Of a stretch of 64,000 nucleotides of DNA, positions 26,268 through 34,434 are shown one piece after another. This DNA is from Citrobacter amalonaticus (GTDB lineage Bacteria > Pseudomonadota > Gammaproteobacteria > Enterobacterales > Enterobacteriaceae): NCBI RefSeq assembly GCF_001559075.2, contig NZ_CP014015.2, positions 3,162,001-3,226,000 of the forward strand, given 5' to 3'. The notes under the pieces are model-generated. The model saw nothing but the letters and a program-made list of their open reading frames with translations, was not told the origin of the DNA and ran no database searches. A program made the position numbers and the translations under genes. Every line of letters starts with the position of its first letter. Position 1 is the first letter of the stretch.

Positions 26268-27572
26268 ATGAAATTTCCCGGTAAACGCAAATCCAAACAT
26301 TATTTCCCTGTCAATGCACGCGATCCGCTGCTGCAACAAATCCAGCATGAAAATGAAACCAGCGCCGCATGGGTGGTGGGGATCGATCAAACGCTGGTGG
26401 ATATTGAGGCGAAAGTGGATGACGCGTTTGTGCAACGTTATGGACTGAGCGCCGGGCATTCGCTGGTGATTGAGGATGACGTGGCCGAAGCGCTGTATCA
26501 GGAACTGGTACGTGACAACCTGATCACCCATCAGTTTGCCGGCGGGACCATTGGCAACACCATGCATAACTACTCTGTGCTGGCCGATGACCGTTCAGTG
26601 TTGCTGGGCGTAATGTGCAGCAACATTGAGATTGGTAGTTACGCATACCGCTATCTGTGTAACACCTCCAGCCGGACCGACCTTAACTATCTGCAGGGCG
26701 TTGACGGACCGATTGGCCGCTGCTTTACCCTGATAGGCGAATCCGGCGAGCGTACCTTCGCCATCAGCCCAGGGCACATGAACCAACTGCGCGCGGAAAG
26801 CATTCCGGAATCGGTAATTGCCGGGGCATCGGCGCTGGTGTTGACCTCCTATCTGGTACGCTGCAAGCCGGGCGAGCCGATGCCGGAAGCCACCATGAAG
26901 GCCATAGAGTACGCTAAAAAGCACAATGTGCCGGTGGTACTGACGCTGGGAACCAAATTTGTCATCGCCGATAACCCGCAGTGGTGGCAGGATTTCCTGA
27001 AAGAGAACGTCTCTATTCTGGCGATGAATGAAGAAGAAGCCGAAGCGCTGACCGGTGAAAACGATCCGCTGCTGGCGTCTGACAAAGCGCTGGACTGGGT
27101 CGATCTGGTGTTGTGTACCGCCGGACCGGTAGGGCTGTACATGGCGGGCTTTACTGAAGAGGAAGCCAAACGCAAAACCCAGCACCCGCTGCTGCCGGGC
27201 GCGATTGCCGAATTTAACCAGTATGAGTTCAGCCGTGCGATGCGCCATAAAGACTGTCGCAATCCGCTGCGTGTCTATTCCCATATCGCTCCGTATATGG
27301 GCGGCCCAGAAAAGATCATGAACACCAATGGCGCAGGTGACGGCGCGCTGGCGGCGCTGCTGCATGATATTACCGCCAACAGCTATCACCGTTCGAATGT
27401 GCCAAATTCCAGTAAGCATAAGTTCACCTGGCTGACCTATTCGTCATTAGCGCAGGTGTGTAAATATGCCAATCGCGTGAGTTATCAGGTACTGAACCAG
27501 CACTCCCCGCGTCTGACGCGTGGACTGCCGGAGCGTGAGGATAGCCTCGAAGAGTCGTACTGGGATCGTTAA
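26268..27572 (+). CDS. gsk: Inosine-guanosine kinase
   Basis: A 434-residue PfkB-family kinase that phosphorylates guanosine and inosine to GMP and IMP (purine salvage). The catalytic signature NTNGAGDGALAALLHD (base Asp) lies near the C-terminus, and the N-terminal GGTIGNTMHNYSVLADD forms the substrate site. The length equals E. coli Gsk. It is divergent from aes. Confidence 0.96.
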   Translation: MKFPGKRKSKHYFPVNARDPLLQQIQHENETSAAWVVGIDQTLVDIEAKVDDAFVQRYGLSAGHSLVIEDDVAEALYQELVRDNLITHQFAGGTIGNTMHNYSVLADDRSVLLGVMCSNIEIGSYAYRYLCNTSSRTDLNYLQGVDGPIGRCFTLIGESGERTFAISPGHMNQLRAESIPESVIAGASALVLTSYLVRCKPGEPMPEATMKAIEYAKKHNVPVVLTLGTKFVIADNPQWWQDFLKENVSILAMNEEEAEALTGENDPLLASDKALDWVDLVLCTAGPVGLYMAGFTEEEAKRKTQHPLLPGAIAEFNQYEFSRAMRHKDCRNPLRVYSHIAPYMGGPEKIMNTNGAGDGALAALLHDITANSYHRSNVPNSSKHKFTWLTYSSLAQVCKYANRVSYQVLNQHSPRLTRGLPEREDSLEESYWDR

Positions 27573-27580
27573 GTCATCAT

Positions 27581-27669
27581 GCCGGATGGCGGCGTAAACG
27601 CCTTATCCGGCCTACGGTTGCTGTTATCTGTGTCATCACGTAGGCCTGATAAGCGAAGCGCCATCAGGC
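27581..27669. repeat. BIME between gsk and ybaL
   Basis: Two inverted REP units, GCCGGATGGCGGC ... CCGGCCTAC and GTAGGCCTGATAAGC ... CATCAGGC, between convergent genes. Confidence 0.9.
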
Positions 27670-27691
27670 AAACGAGCCGATGCAACGACGG

Positions 27692-29368
27692 TCACCCCGT
27701 CACGACTTCACCTGCTGGTGGTGTTTCCAGCAGTTCCAGCATCGTACGGGCGATTTCGCGCTCGCCCATCACGACCTGATTAGCGCCGCGTTCGGTAATG
27801 TACTCGACCTCATCGTCATAATGCGCGCGAGCGATAATCTCAATATTCGGGCACTTCTCGCGGGCAGAAGCAACAATTTCGCCGGCCTCGTAGCCGTTCG
27901 GGATGGTGAGGATCAGCCAGCGGGCGCAATCCAGGTGCGCCAGATTCATGATCTCTTCATTGGCGGCATTCCCCAGCACCGCGCGGATCCCGCGCTCGCG
28001 TAGCTCATCCACCCGTGTCCGTGACGTTTCGATAACCACTAACGGCATTCCGGCCGCCATCAGTTTTTCACCGAGCAGACTGCCGACGCGGCCAAAACCG
28101 ACCAGCAGCGCGTGGTTGCAGATATCCACCGGAATTTGTTTCTCTTCCTCGATAGCCTCTTCCAGCGTCTGTTCTTCCAGCGTCTCGGTTTTTGCCAGAT
28201 ATTTTTCCAGCAGAGCAAACAGCACCGGGTTGAGCATAATCGACAGAATCGCCCCCGCCAGCACCAGATTTTGCCCTTCCTGCGGCAGCAGGTTCAGCGC
28301 CATCCCCAGACCGGCGAGAATAAAGGCGAACTCACCAATCTGCGCCAGGCTGGCGGCAATGGTCAGCGCGGTACGCGGCGAGTGGCCAAACAGACGTACC
28401 AGGAAGAAGGCGGCGACCGACTTACCAAAGATAATGATGGCAAGCGTTGCCAGCACGGCCAGCGGCTGTTGGATCAGAATCAGCGGATCAAACAGCATAC
28501 CGACGGAGACAAAGAACAGGACGGCAAATGCGTCGCGCAGCGGCAGAGTATCGTGGGCCGCACGATGGCTCAGTTCCGATTCATTCAGTACCATCCCGGC
28601 AAAGAACGCGCCCAGCGCGAAGGAGACATCAAACAGTTCTACTGCGCCGAAAGCGATACCTAATGCCAGCGCCAGTACGGACAGGGTAAACAGTTCGCGG
28701 GAGCCGGTTGCCGCACTGCGCGCCATAATCCACGGTACCAGACGGCGGCCAACCAGCATCATAATGGCGATAAAGGCGATAACTTTACCGATGGTCATAC
28801 CCATGTCGACCGCCAGCGAGGCGAACCCGACGTTGCCTTTTTCCATCATTCCGGCCACGGCGGGCAGCAGGACCAGCGTCAGCACCATCACCAGATCTTC
28901 AACAATCAGCCAGCCGATGGCTATCTGCCCTCGCTGACTGTCGACCAGTTGTCGTTCTTCAAGCGCGCGCAGCAGCACCACGGTACTGGCGGTTGAAAGA
29001 CATAAACCAAAGACGATGCCGGTCATCAGCGACCAGCCCAGCATGGCGGAAAGGGCCATACCCAACAGCGTCGCCACGGCTATCTGGGCGATCGCACCGG
29101 GAATGGCTATCGACTTTACCGCCATCAAATCCTTCAGTGAAAAGTGCAAACCGACGCCGAACATCAGCAGAATAACGCCAAGCTCAGCGAGCTCCGGCGC
29201 AAGTTTGGTATCAGCCACAAAACCAGGAGTAAAAGGACCGGCCAGAACGCCCGCTAACAGATATCCCACCAGAGGAGAAATACGCAGTTTATTGGCAAGC
29301 ATGCCGAGTATAAAAGCGAGCACAAGGCCGCCAACAATGGTGGTGATAAGCGGGGTGGCGTGATGCAT
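27692..29368 (-). CDS. ybaL: CPA2-family monovalent cation:proton antiporter YbaL
   Basis: A 558-residue inner-membrane transporter of the KefB/C type. About twelve membrane segments form the Na_H_exchanger domain (SPLVGYLLAGVLAGPFTPGF; LGAFFAGMVLNES). A cytoplasmic RCK/TrkA-N Rossmann domain starts near residue 418 (HALLVGFGRVGSLLGEKL). The ion and regulator are not settled for YbaL. GGAG precedes the ATG, and the upstream neighbour fsr is on the same strand 214 bp away. Confidence 0.95.
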   Translation of the reverse strand: MHHATPLITTIVGGLVLAFILGMLANKLRISPLVGYLLAGVLAGPFTPGFVADTKLAPELAELGVILLMFGVGLHFSLKDLMAVKSIAIPGAIAQIAVATLLGMALSAMLGWSLMTGIVFGLCLSTASTVVLLRALEERQLVDSQRGQIAIGWLIVEDLVMVLTLVLLPAVAGMMEKGNVGFASLAVDMGMTIGKVIAFIAIMMLVGRRLVPWIMARSAATGSRELFTLSVLALALGIAFGAVELFDVSFALGAFFAGMVLNESELSHRAAHDTLPLRDAFAVLFFVSVGMLFDPLILIQQPLAVLATLAIIIFGKSVAAFFLVRLFGHSPRTALTIAASLAQIGEFAFILAGLGMALNLLPQEGQNLVLAGAILSIMLNPVLFALLEKYLAKTETLEEQTLEEAIEEEKQIPVDICNHALLVGFGRVGSLLGEKLMAAGMPLVVIETSRTRVDELRERGIRAVLGNAANEEIMNLAHLDCARWLILTIPNGYEAGEIVASAREKCPNIEIIARAHYDDEVEYITERGANQVVMGEREIARTMLELLETPPAGEVVTG

Positions 29369-29550
29369 TCCGTCTCCTTTGGTAGCTGATTTCCAAAATT
29401 CCAGGTAATAGTTTATGACAATTTTGACTATTATGTTTGTGAATAATTATTGAATTTTGAAGAAAACTGCAATTTGAGGCGAAAAAGGCACGGATCGGAA
29501 AACGAGCGGACTGGATACAGAGCAAAGGCTTATAACAACAGGTGTAGCGA

Positions 29551-29575
29551 GCGGCTAAAGTTTAGCTTTAGCCGC
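29551..29575. terminator. Hairpin downstream of fsr
   Basis: The stem GCGGCTAAAG / CTTTAGCCGC lies just after the fsr stop on the minus strand. It has no strong T-run, so function as a terminator is only probable. Confidence 0.5.
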
Positions 29576-29582
29576 AAGAAAC

Positions 29583-30803
29583 TCAGGCTTTATGCCGGTT
29601 ATCAGGTAAGAATATGGTCAGTATCCCCAGAAGTGGTAGGAAAGCACAGATTTTATAGACTAACTCGATGCTGGTGTGGTCAGCGAGCAGACCTAACACG
29701 GCGGCTCCCAGGCCACCCATCCCAAAGGCAAAACCAAAAAACAGACCAGAAACCATGCCGATACGACCCGGCAGTAGCTCCTGGGCATACACCAGAATGG
29801 CGGAAAACGCGGAGGCGAGAATAAAACCAATGATCACCGTTAAAATACCGGTCCAGTGTAGGGTGGCATAAGGTAAAATCAGCGTAAACGGCGCGACGCC
29901 GAGGATAGAGCCCCAAATGACATATTTTCTGCCAATCTTATCGCCTAAAGGCCCGCCGATTACCGTTCCTGCAGCAACCGCAAACAGGAAGGCAAAGAGG
30001 TGAAATTGCGCGTTTTGTACCGATAATCCGAATTTTTGCATCAGATAAAAGGTGTAATAGCTGCTGATGCTCGCCATATAGAAGTATTTCGAGAAAATCA
30101 GGATCAGCAGGACACTGACCGCAAGCACCACCTTATTGCGCGGCAGCGGATTGATAATCGTTGCTTTGGGTTTCCCCTTGCTCATACGATGCTGCGCGGC
30201 ATACCAGCGGCTGATTTGCGCCAGCACGACAATCGCCAGCAGCGCCGCAAGCACGAACCAGGCCACATTACCTTTGCCGTAAGGGGCGATGATCACTGCC
30301 GCCAACAACGGGCCGAGGGAGCTACCAAAGTTACCGCCCACCTGGAAGATGGACTGGGCAAGACCGTGGCGTCCGCCTGAGGCCATCCGTGCCACACGGG
30401 ACGATTCCGGGTGGAATACCGAAGAGCCGGTGCCCACCAGCGCGGCAGCCAGCAGCACGGCGCCAAAACTGCCGGCCATCGCCAACAGCACCAGCCCGCT
30501 CAGCGTAAAGCACATGCCAATCGGCAACGACCACGGCATCGGGTACTTATCGGTCCAGTAGCCGACCACCGGTTGTAGAAGCGAAGAGGCCAACTGGAAG
30601 GTCAGGGTGATCATCCCTATCTGCATAAAGGTCAGTGAGAATTCGGACTGTAATAGCGGATAGATCGCCAGAATTAACGACTGAATCATATCGTTAAGCA
30701 GGTGTGAAAGGCTGATCGCGCCTAAAATGCCGAACGACGTACGTGCCTTAGCGACTGGCGCGGACGCACCAAGTGCTGGCTGGGTTTGTTCACTCATTGC
30801 CAT
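29583..30803 (-). CDS. fsr: Fosmidomycin efflux MFS transporter
   Basis: A 406-residue, 12-segment major facilitator protein almost identical to E. coli Fsr, which exports fosmidomycin when overproduced. The ISLSHLLNDMIQSLILAIYP start and LGDKIGRK loop are characteristic. The natural substrate is unknown. ATG 30803 is taken; an ATG two codons later is equally possible. It is divergent from ushA with 225 bp between them. Confidence 0.95.
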   Translation of the reverse strand: MAMSEQTQPALGASAPVAKARTSFGILGAISLSHLLNDMIQSLILAIYPLLQSEFSLTFMQIGMITLTFQLASSLLQPVVGYWTDKYPMPWSLPIGMCFTLSGLVLLAMAGSFGAVLLAAALVGTGSSVFHPESSRVARMASGGRHGLAQSIFQVGGNFGSSLGPLLAAVIIAPYGKGNVAWFVLAALLAIVVLAQISRWYAAQHRMSKGKPKATIINPLPRNKVVLAVSVLLILIFSKYFYMASISSYYTFYLMQKFGLSVQNAQFHLFAFLFAVAAGTVIGGPLGDKIGRKYVIWGSILGVAPFTLILPYATLHWTGILTVIIGFILASAFSAILVYAQELLPGRIGMVSGLFFGFAFGMGGLGAAVLGLLADHTSIELVYKICAFLPLLGILTIFLPDNRHKA

Positions 30804-31028
30804 AGAAAGTCACTTCTGTCTGATTTGCGATGTATGCGCTTTATCCTTCACGCTGCCCGGATGCAACGTGAACGATGTTGCGCATAGGGGAATATCGTCA
30901 TTGTGATTATTACCTGACTAACATACCTGCGGACGAGGTTTGAAGGAAGTCTCAATTCTGAAAACTTATTCGACTATTATTTCAGATAATTGTAATTTCA
31001 GCCGAGTGAAGGAATCAGGGAGAGAAAC

Positions 31029-32681
31029 ATGAAATTTTTGAAACGGGGTGTGGCGCTGGCACTGTTCGCCGCATTCACGCTGGCAAGTCAGCCTGCTCAG
31101 GCTTATGAAAAAGATAAAACCTATAAAATCACCATTCTGCATACCAACGATCATCATGGCCATTTCTGGCGCAGCGAATACGGCGAGTACGGTCTCTCAG
31201 CGCAAAAAACGCTGGTGGACGGGATTCGTCGCGAGGTGGCTGCCGAAGGGGGCAGCGTCCTGCTGCTGTCCGGTGGTGACATCAATACCGGCGTTCCCGA
31301 ATCGGATCTCCAGGATGCTGAGCCCGACTTTCGTGGGATGAACCTGATTGGTTATGACGCGATGGCGGTCGGTAACCACGAATTTGATAATCCGCTCACC
31401 GTCCTGCGTCAGCAGGAGAAGTGGGCGAAGTTCCCCTTTCTCTCGGCCAATATTTACCAGAAAAGTACCGGCGAGCGTCTGTTCAAACCCTGGGCCATCT
31501 TTAAACGTCAGGACCTGAAAATCGCGGTTATCGGTTTGACTACTGATGACACGGCGAAAATCGGTAACCCTGAGTTCTTCACCGATATCGAATTTCGCAA
31601 ACCAGCGGAAGAGGCAAAGGTGGTGATTCAGGAGTTGCAGATGAATGAAAAGCCTGACGTCATGATTGCCACCACTCACATGGGGCACTACGACAACGGT
31701 AACCATGGTTCGAACGCGCCGGGCGACGTCGAAATGGCACGCAGTCTGCCAGAGGGCGCGCTGGCGATGATTGTGGGTGGTCACTCACAGGACCCGGTGT
31801 GCATGGCAGCGGAAAATAAAAAACAGGTGGATTACGTTCCCGGTACGCCGTGTGCGCCGGACAAACAGAACGGGATCTGGATTGTACAGGCCCATGAGTG
31901 GGGGAAATACGTTGGTCGCGCGGACTTTGAGTTCCGTAACGGCGAGATGAAAATGGTCAACTATCAGCTGATTCCGGTGAACCTGAAGAAGAAAGTGACC
32001 TGGGAAGACGGGAAAAGTGAGCATGTACTTTACACCCCGGAAATCGCTGAGAATGCGCAGATGCTCTCGCTGTTGTCTCCGTTCCAGAATAAAGGAAAAG
32101 CGCAGCTGGATGTGAAAATCGGGGCGGTGAATGACCGTCTGGAAGGCGACCGCAGCAAGGTCCGTTTTGTGCAGACCAACATGGGGCATTTGATTCTGGC
32201 TGCGCAAATGGCGCGCACCGGTGCTGATTTCGGCGTCATGAGCGGCGGCGGCATTCGTGACTCGATCGAAGGCGGGGATATCACCTATAAAAGCGTGCTG
32301 AAGGTTCAGCCGTTCGGCAACGTTGTCGTGTATGTCGATATGAACGGTAAGGATGTGACGGACTATCTGACGGCTGTGGCGCAAATGAAACCGGATTCCG
32401 GCGCCTATCCGCAGTTTGCCAGGGTTAGTTTTGTGGCAAAAGATGGCAAGCTCAACGAGTTGAAAATCAATGGCGAGCCAGTTGACCCGGCGAAAACCTA
32501 TCGTATGGCGACGCTCAGCTTTAACGCGACCGGCGGCGATGGTTATCCGCGTATTGATAACAAACCGGGGTACGTCAACACCGGGTTTATTGATGCGGAA
32601 GTGCTGAAGGAATACATTCAGAAAAACTCACCGCTCGATGCCAGTGCGTATGAGCCGAAGGGGGAAGTCAGCTGGCAGTAA
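31029..32681 (+). CDS. ushA: Periplasmic UDP-sugar hydrolase / 5'-nucleotidase
   Basis: A 550-residue exported enzyme with a signal peptide ending TLASQPAQA. The metallophosphatase domain has all metal motifs (ILHTNDHHGHFW, GGDINTG, GNHEFDNP, TTHMGHY, GGHSQDP). The C-terminal substrate domain includes GGGIRDSIEGGDIT and FNATGGDGYP. It degrades external UDP-glucose and nucleotides to nucleosides for uptake. GGGAGAG precedes the ATG. It is intact; some Salmonella lineages carry a cryptic form, which is not seen here. Confidence 0.97.
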   Translation: MKFLKRGVALALFAAFTLASQPAQAYEKDKTYKITILHTNDHHGHFWRSEYGEYGLSAQKTLVDGIRREVAAEGGSVLLLSGGDINTGVPESDLQDAEPDFRGMNLIGYDAMAVGNHEFDNPLTVLRQQEKWAKFPFLSANIYQKSTGERLFKPWAIFKRQDLKIAVIGLTTDDTAKIGNPEFFTDIEFRKPAEEAKVVIQELQMNEKPDVMIATTHMGHYDNGNHGSNAPGDVEMARSLPEGALAMIVGGHSQDPVCMAAENKKQVDYVPGTPCAPDKQNGIWIVQAHEWGKYVGRADFEFRNGEMKMVNYQLIPVNLKKKVTWEDGKSEHVLYTPEIAENAQMLSLLSPFQNKGKAQLDVKIGAVNDRLEGDRSKVRFVQTNMGHLILAAQMARTGADFGVMSGGGIRDSIEGGDITYKSVLKVQPFGNVVVYVDMNGKDVTDYLTAVAQMKPDSGAYPQFARVSFVAKDGKLNELKINGEPVDPAKTYRMATLSFNATGGDGYPRIDNKPGYVNTGFIDAEVLKEYIQKNSPLDASAYEPKGEVSWQ

Positions 32682-32692
32682 CAGGACGGAGT

Positions 32693-32792
32693 GCCGGATG
32701 GGGTGCTGGCACCTTTTCCGGCCTGCAGGTCAGCGCGGTTTGTCGGCCTGATAAGAGGTAGGCCGGATAAGACGCGTGCGTCGCCATCCGGC
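32693..32792. repeat. BIME between ushA and ybaK
   Basis: REP-like palindromes in tandem-inverted arrangement (GCCGGATGG ... and GGCCGGATAAGACGC ... GCCATCCGGC) between convergent genes, with a central third partial unit (TCGGCCTGATAAG). Confidence 0.85.
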
Positions 32793-32804
32793 ACAAATAC
32801 GCAT

Positions 32805-33284
32805 TTAGTCCCGGCGGGCGATATCGGCGAATTTAGCCTCCAGAATCGCGGCCAAATCAACCGCCGCCAGTTCAATGTCCAGCCCGCGTTTGCCGCCAGA
32901 GACAAAAATGGTGTCAAACGTCTGGGCTGGCGCATCGATCAGCGTTGGCAGACGTTTTTTCTGTCCCAGCGGACTAATGCCGCCGACCAGATACCCGGTT
33001 GTACGTTGCGCAACCAGCGGATCGGCCATATCGACCTTTTTCGCGCCGAGCGCTTTGGCGACTTTTTTCAGATCCAGTTGTCCGGCCACGGGGGTGACCG
33101 CTACCGCCAGATGTTTCATATCGCCATTCACCGCAACCAGCAGCGTTTTGTACACCTGATCGGCATTCAACCCTAACTTGCGTACCACCTCATCACCGAA
33201 GTTGGTTTCGGCGGGATCGTGATCGTAGGTGTGGATTTTGAACGTAATTTTGTTTTTTTCGAGTAATTTAACGGCGGGTGTCAT
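32805..33284 (-). CDS. ybaK: Cys-tRNA(Pro)/Cys-tRNA(Cys) deacylase YbaK
   Basis: A 159-residue trans-editing enzyme that clears cysteine mischarged on tRNA-Pro by ProRS. It has the INS/YbaK fold with the conserved lysine in QVYKTLLVAVNG (about residue 46) and GGISPLGQKKRLPTLID near the active pocket. Length and sequence match E. coli YbaK. Confidence 0.96.
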   Translation of the reverse strand: MTPAVKLLEKNKITFKIHTYDHDPAETNFGDEVVRKLGLNADQVYKTLLVAVNGDMKHLAVAVTPVAGQLDLKKVAKALGAKKVDMADPLVAQRTTGYLVGGISPLGQKKRLPTLIDAPAQTFDTIFVSGGKRGLDIELAAVDLAAILEAKFADIARRD

Positions 33285-33405
33285 AGCTATTTTTCCTGGC
33301 TAAACCAAATGACAAGTCAAGCGTATCTCTAACAAATGTCCGAAATATAGTACCATCTTGCGCAATTATGTTGGCAGGATGCAGAGTTTGAGCGACAATC
33401 GACAT

Positions 33406-33488
33406 ACACCGTCGCATTAAGCGGCGGCATAATAATAATGATGAAATTCCTCTTTGACGGGCCAATAGAAATATTGGCCACTTTTTTT
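33406..33488 (+). ncRNA. chiX: ChiX (MicM/SroB) Hfq-dependent small RNA
   Basis: About 83 nt beginning ACACCGTCGC and containing TGAAATTCCTCTTTGACGGG, which matches E. coli ChiX including the seed that pairs with the chiP (ybfM) leader. It ends in a terminator stem GGCCAATA-GAAA-TATTGGCC with a T-run (33460-33488). It lies between ybaK and ybaP as in E. coli, and its last bases overlap the stop codon of the convergent ybaP. Differences from E. coli fall in the first stem-loop and in the A-rich linker. Confidence 0.93.
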
Positions 33489-34281
33489 ATCGCATCAGCT
33501 CCGGCAGATTCCCCTCTCCATACAGGTGCAGCGCGCCGACAGCTACCACATAGCGACCCGCAGGCAGCGCGGCCAGACGATCCCGCCAGGCGATATTGCG
33601 CTGATGCATCAGCACATCATACAGCGACTGACTGAAGGTGTTCGGAAGCGTCAGGTGATTGTCCTGCGGCGGCGCTTTCAGCCACCAGCTCATCATCTGC
33701 TGCAGCAGTCGGGCGTTGGTGTGCCAGTGCGTCAACGTATCATCCAGCAGCGCCAGACCGTTATCAGGCAGTTCGCACAATAGCGCAATCTGACTGGCGG
33801 CGCCTTCCAGTTCAATCACCTGTTTTTCTGCCTTTTTCGCGGCCTGCAACAGTTGATAATCAATGCCGTACTCCGGGCGTAATCCTAACTGTTGCGCCTG
33901 GGTGGCCTGCAACACCATCGCGATTTGCCACAGCGGTTGCGTGGAAAACAGCGCCGGAGAGATCCCCAGTTCATCGGTCGCGCGATGCAGGTTGCGCAAT
34001 TGCTCCTCGCTGATGCGTTCTTCCAGCGCGGCAAACTCGGGTAGATCGGCAAAGGGACTGTCATTGCCGGAGACGTCGGCCTCAACAATGAGCGCATCGG
34101 CGTTGTGAAGCTTTTTGAGCAGTCTGGCAGGGAGAGGGGACATATCGCGACTGCCCATATGAATACTGCCAATCAGGTGGAAATGGCGGTTGCCGGGCAA
34201 CGAAACATCAATGGCGGGCCAGGTATAGCGATTGCCGGATAGCGTAGCGAAGAATGTTTTTACCCGGTAAAACAGATCCAT
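33487..34281 (-). CDS. ybaP: TraB/GumN-family protein YbaP
   Basis: 264 residues with GGGAGG before the ATG. Conserved TraB/GumN family motifs are HLIGSIHMGSRDMSPL near residue 35 and YVVAVGALHLYGEGNLPELM at the C-terminus. These resemble the GxxH pairs of Tiki/TraB-type metalloproteases, but no activity is established for YbaP. The 3' end abuts the ChiX terminator. Confidence 0.9.
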   Translation of the reverse strand: MDLFYRVKTFFATLSGNRYTWPAIDVSLPGNRHFHLIGSIHMGSRDMSPLPARLLKKLHNADALIVEADVSGNDSPFADLPEFAALEERISEEQLRNLHRATDELGISPALFSTQPLWQIAMVLQATQAQQLGLRPEYGIDYQLLQAAKKAEKQVIELEGAASQIALLCELPDNGLALLDDTLTHWHTNARLLQQMMSWWLKAPPQDNHLTLPNTFSQSLYDVLMHQRNIAWRDRLAALPAGRYVVAVGALHLYGEGNLPELMR

Positions 34282-34343
34282 GCGACCTCCCTAATCAGAA
34301 GCCCATGCTAACGCGTGGCCCAGGGCTGTGCAATGTGTGAATT

Positions 34344-34429
34344 GCCGGATGGCGGCGCTAAAGTGCCTCATCCGGCTTTGCCGTTTCACATTAACGCAGT
34401 AGGCCGGATAAGCGTCAGCGCCATCCGGC
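34344..34429. repeat. BIME between ybaP and copA
   Basis: Two inverted REP units (GCCGGATGGCGGC ... CATCCGGC and GTAGGCCGGATAAGC ... CCATCCGGC). In K-12 this gap holds ybaQ; no ybaQ-like frame is present here. Confidence 0.88.
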
Positions 34430-34434
34430 ATCGC

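Noticed and set aside
26127..26567. Long in-frame N-terminal extension of aes
   Set aside because: It runs antisense into gsk, is not conserved, and a good ribosome site supports the start at 26126.
27903..28937. 344-codon plus-strand frame opposite ybaL
   Set aside because: Ser- and Arg-rich shadow of the antiporter gene without supporting signals.
34282..34434. ybaQ-like gene between ybaP and copA
   Set aside because: The gap is filled by a BIME and contains no HigA-type frame.
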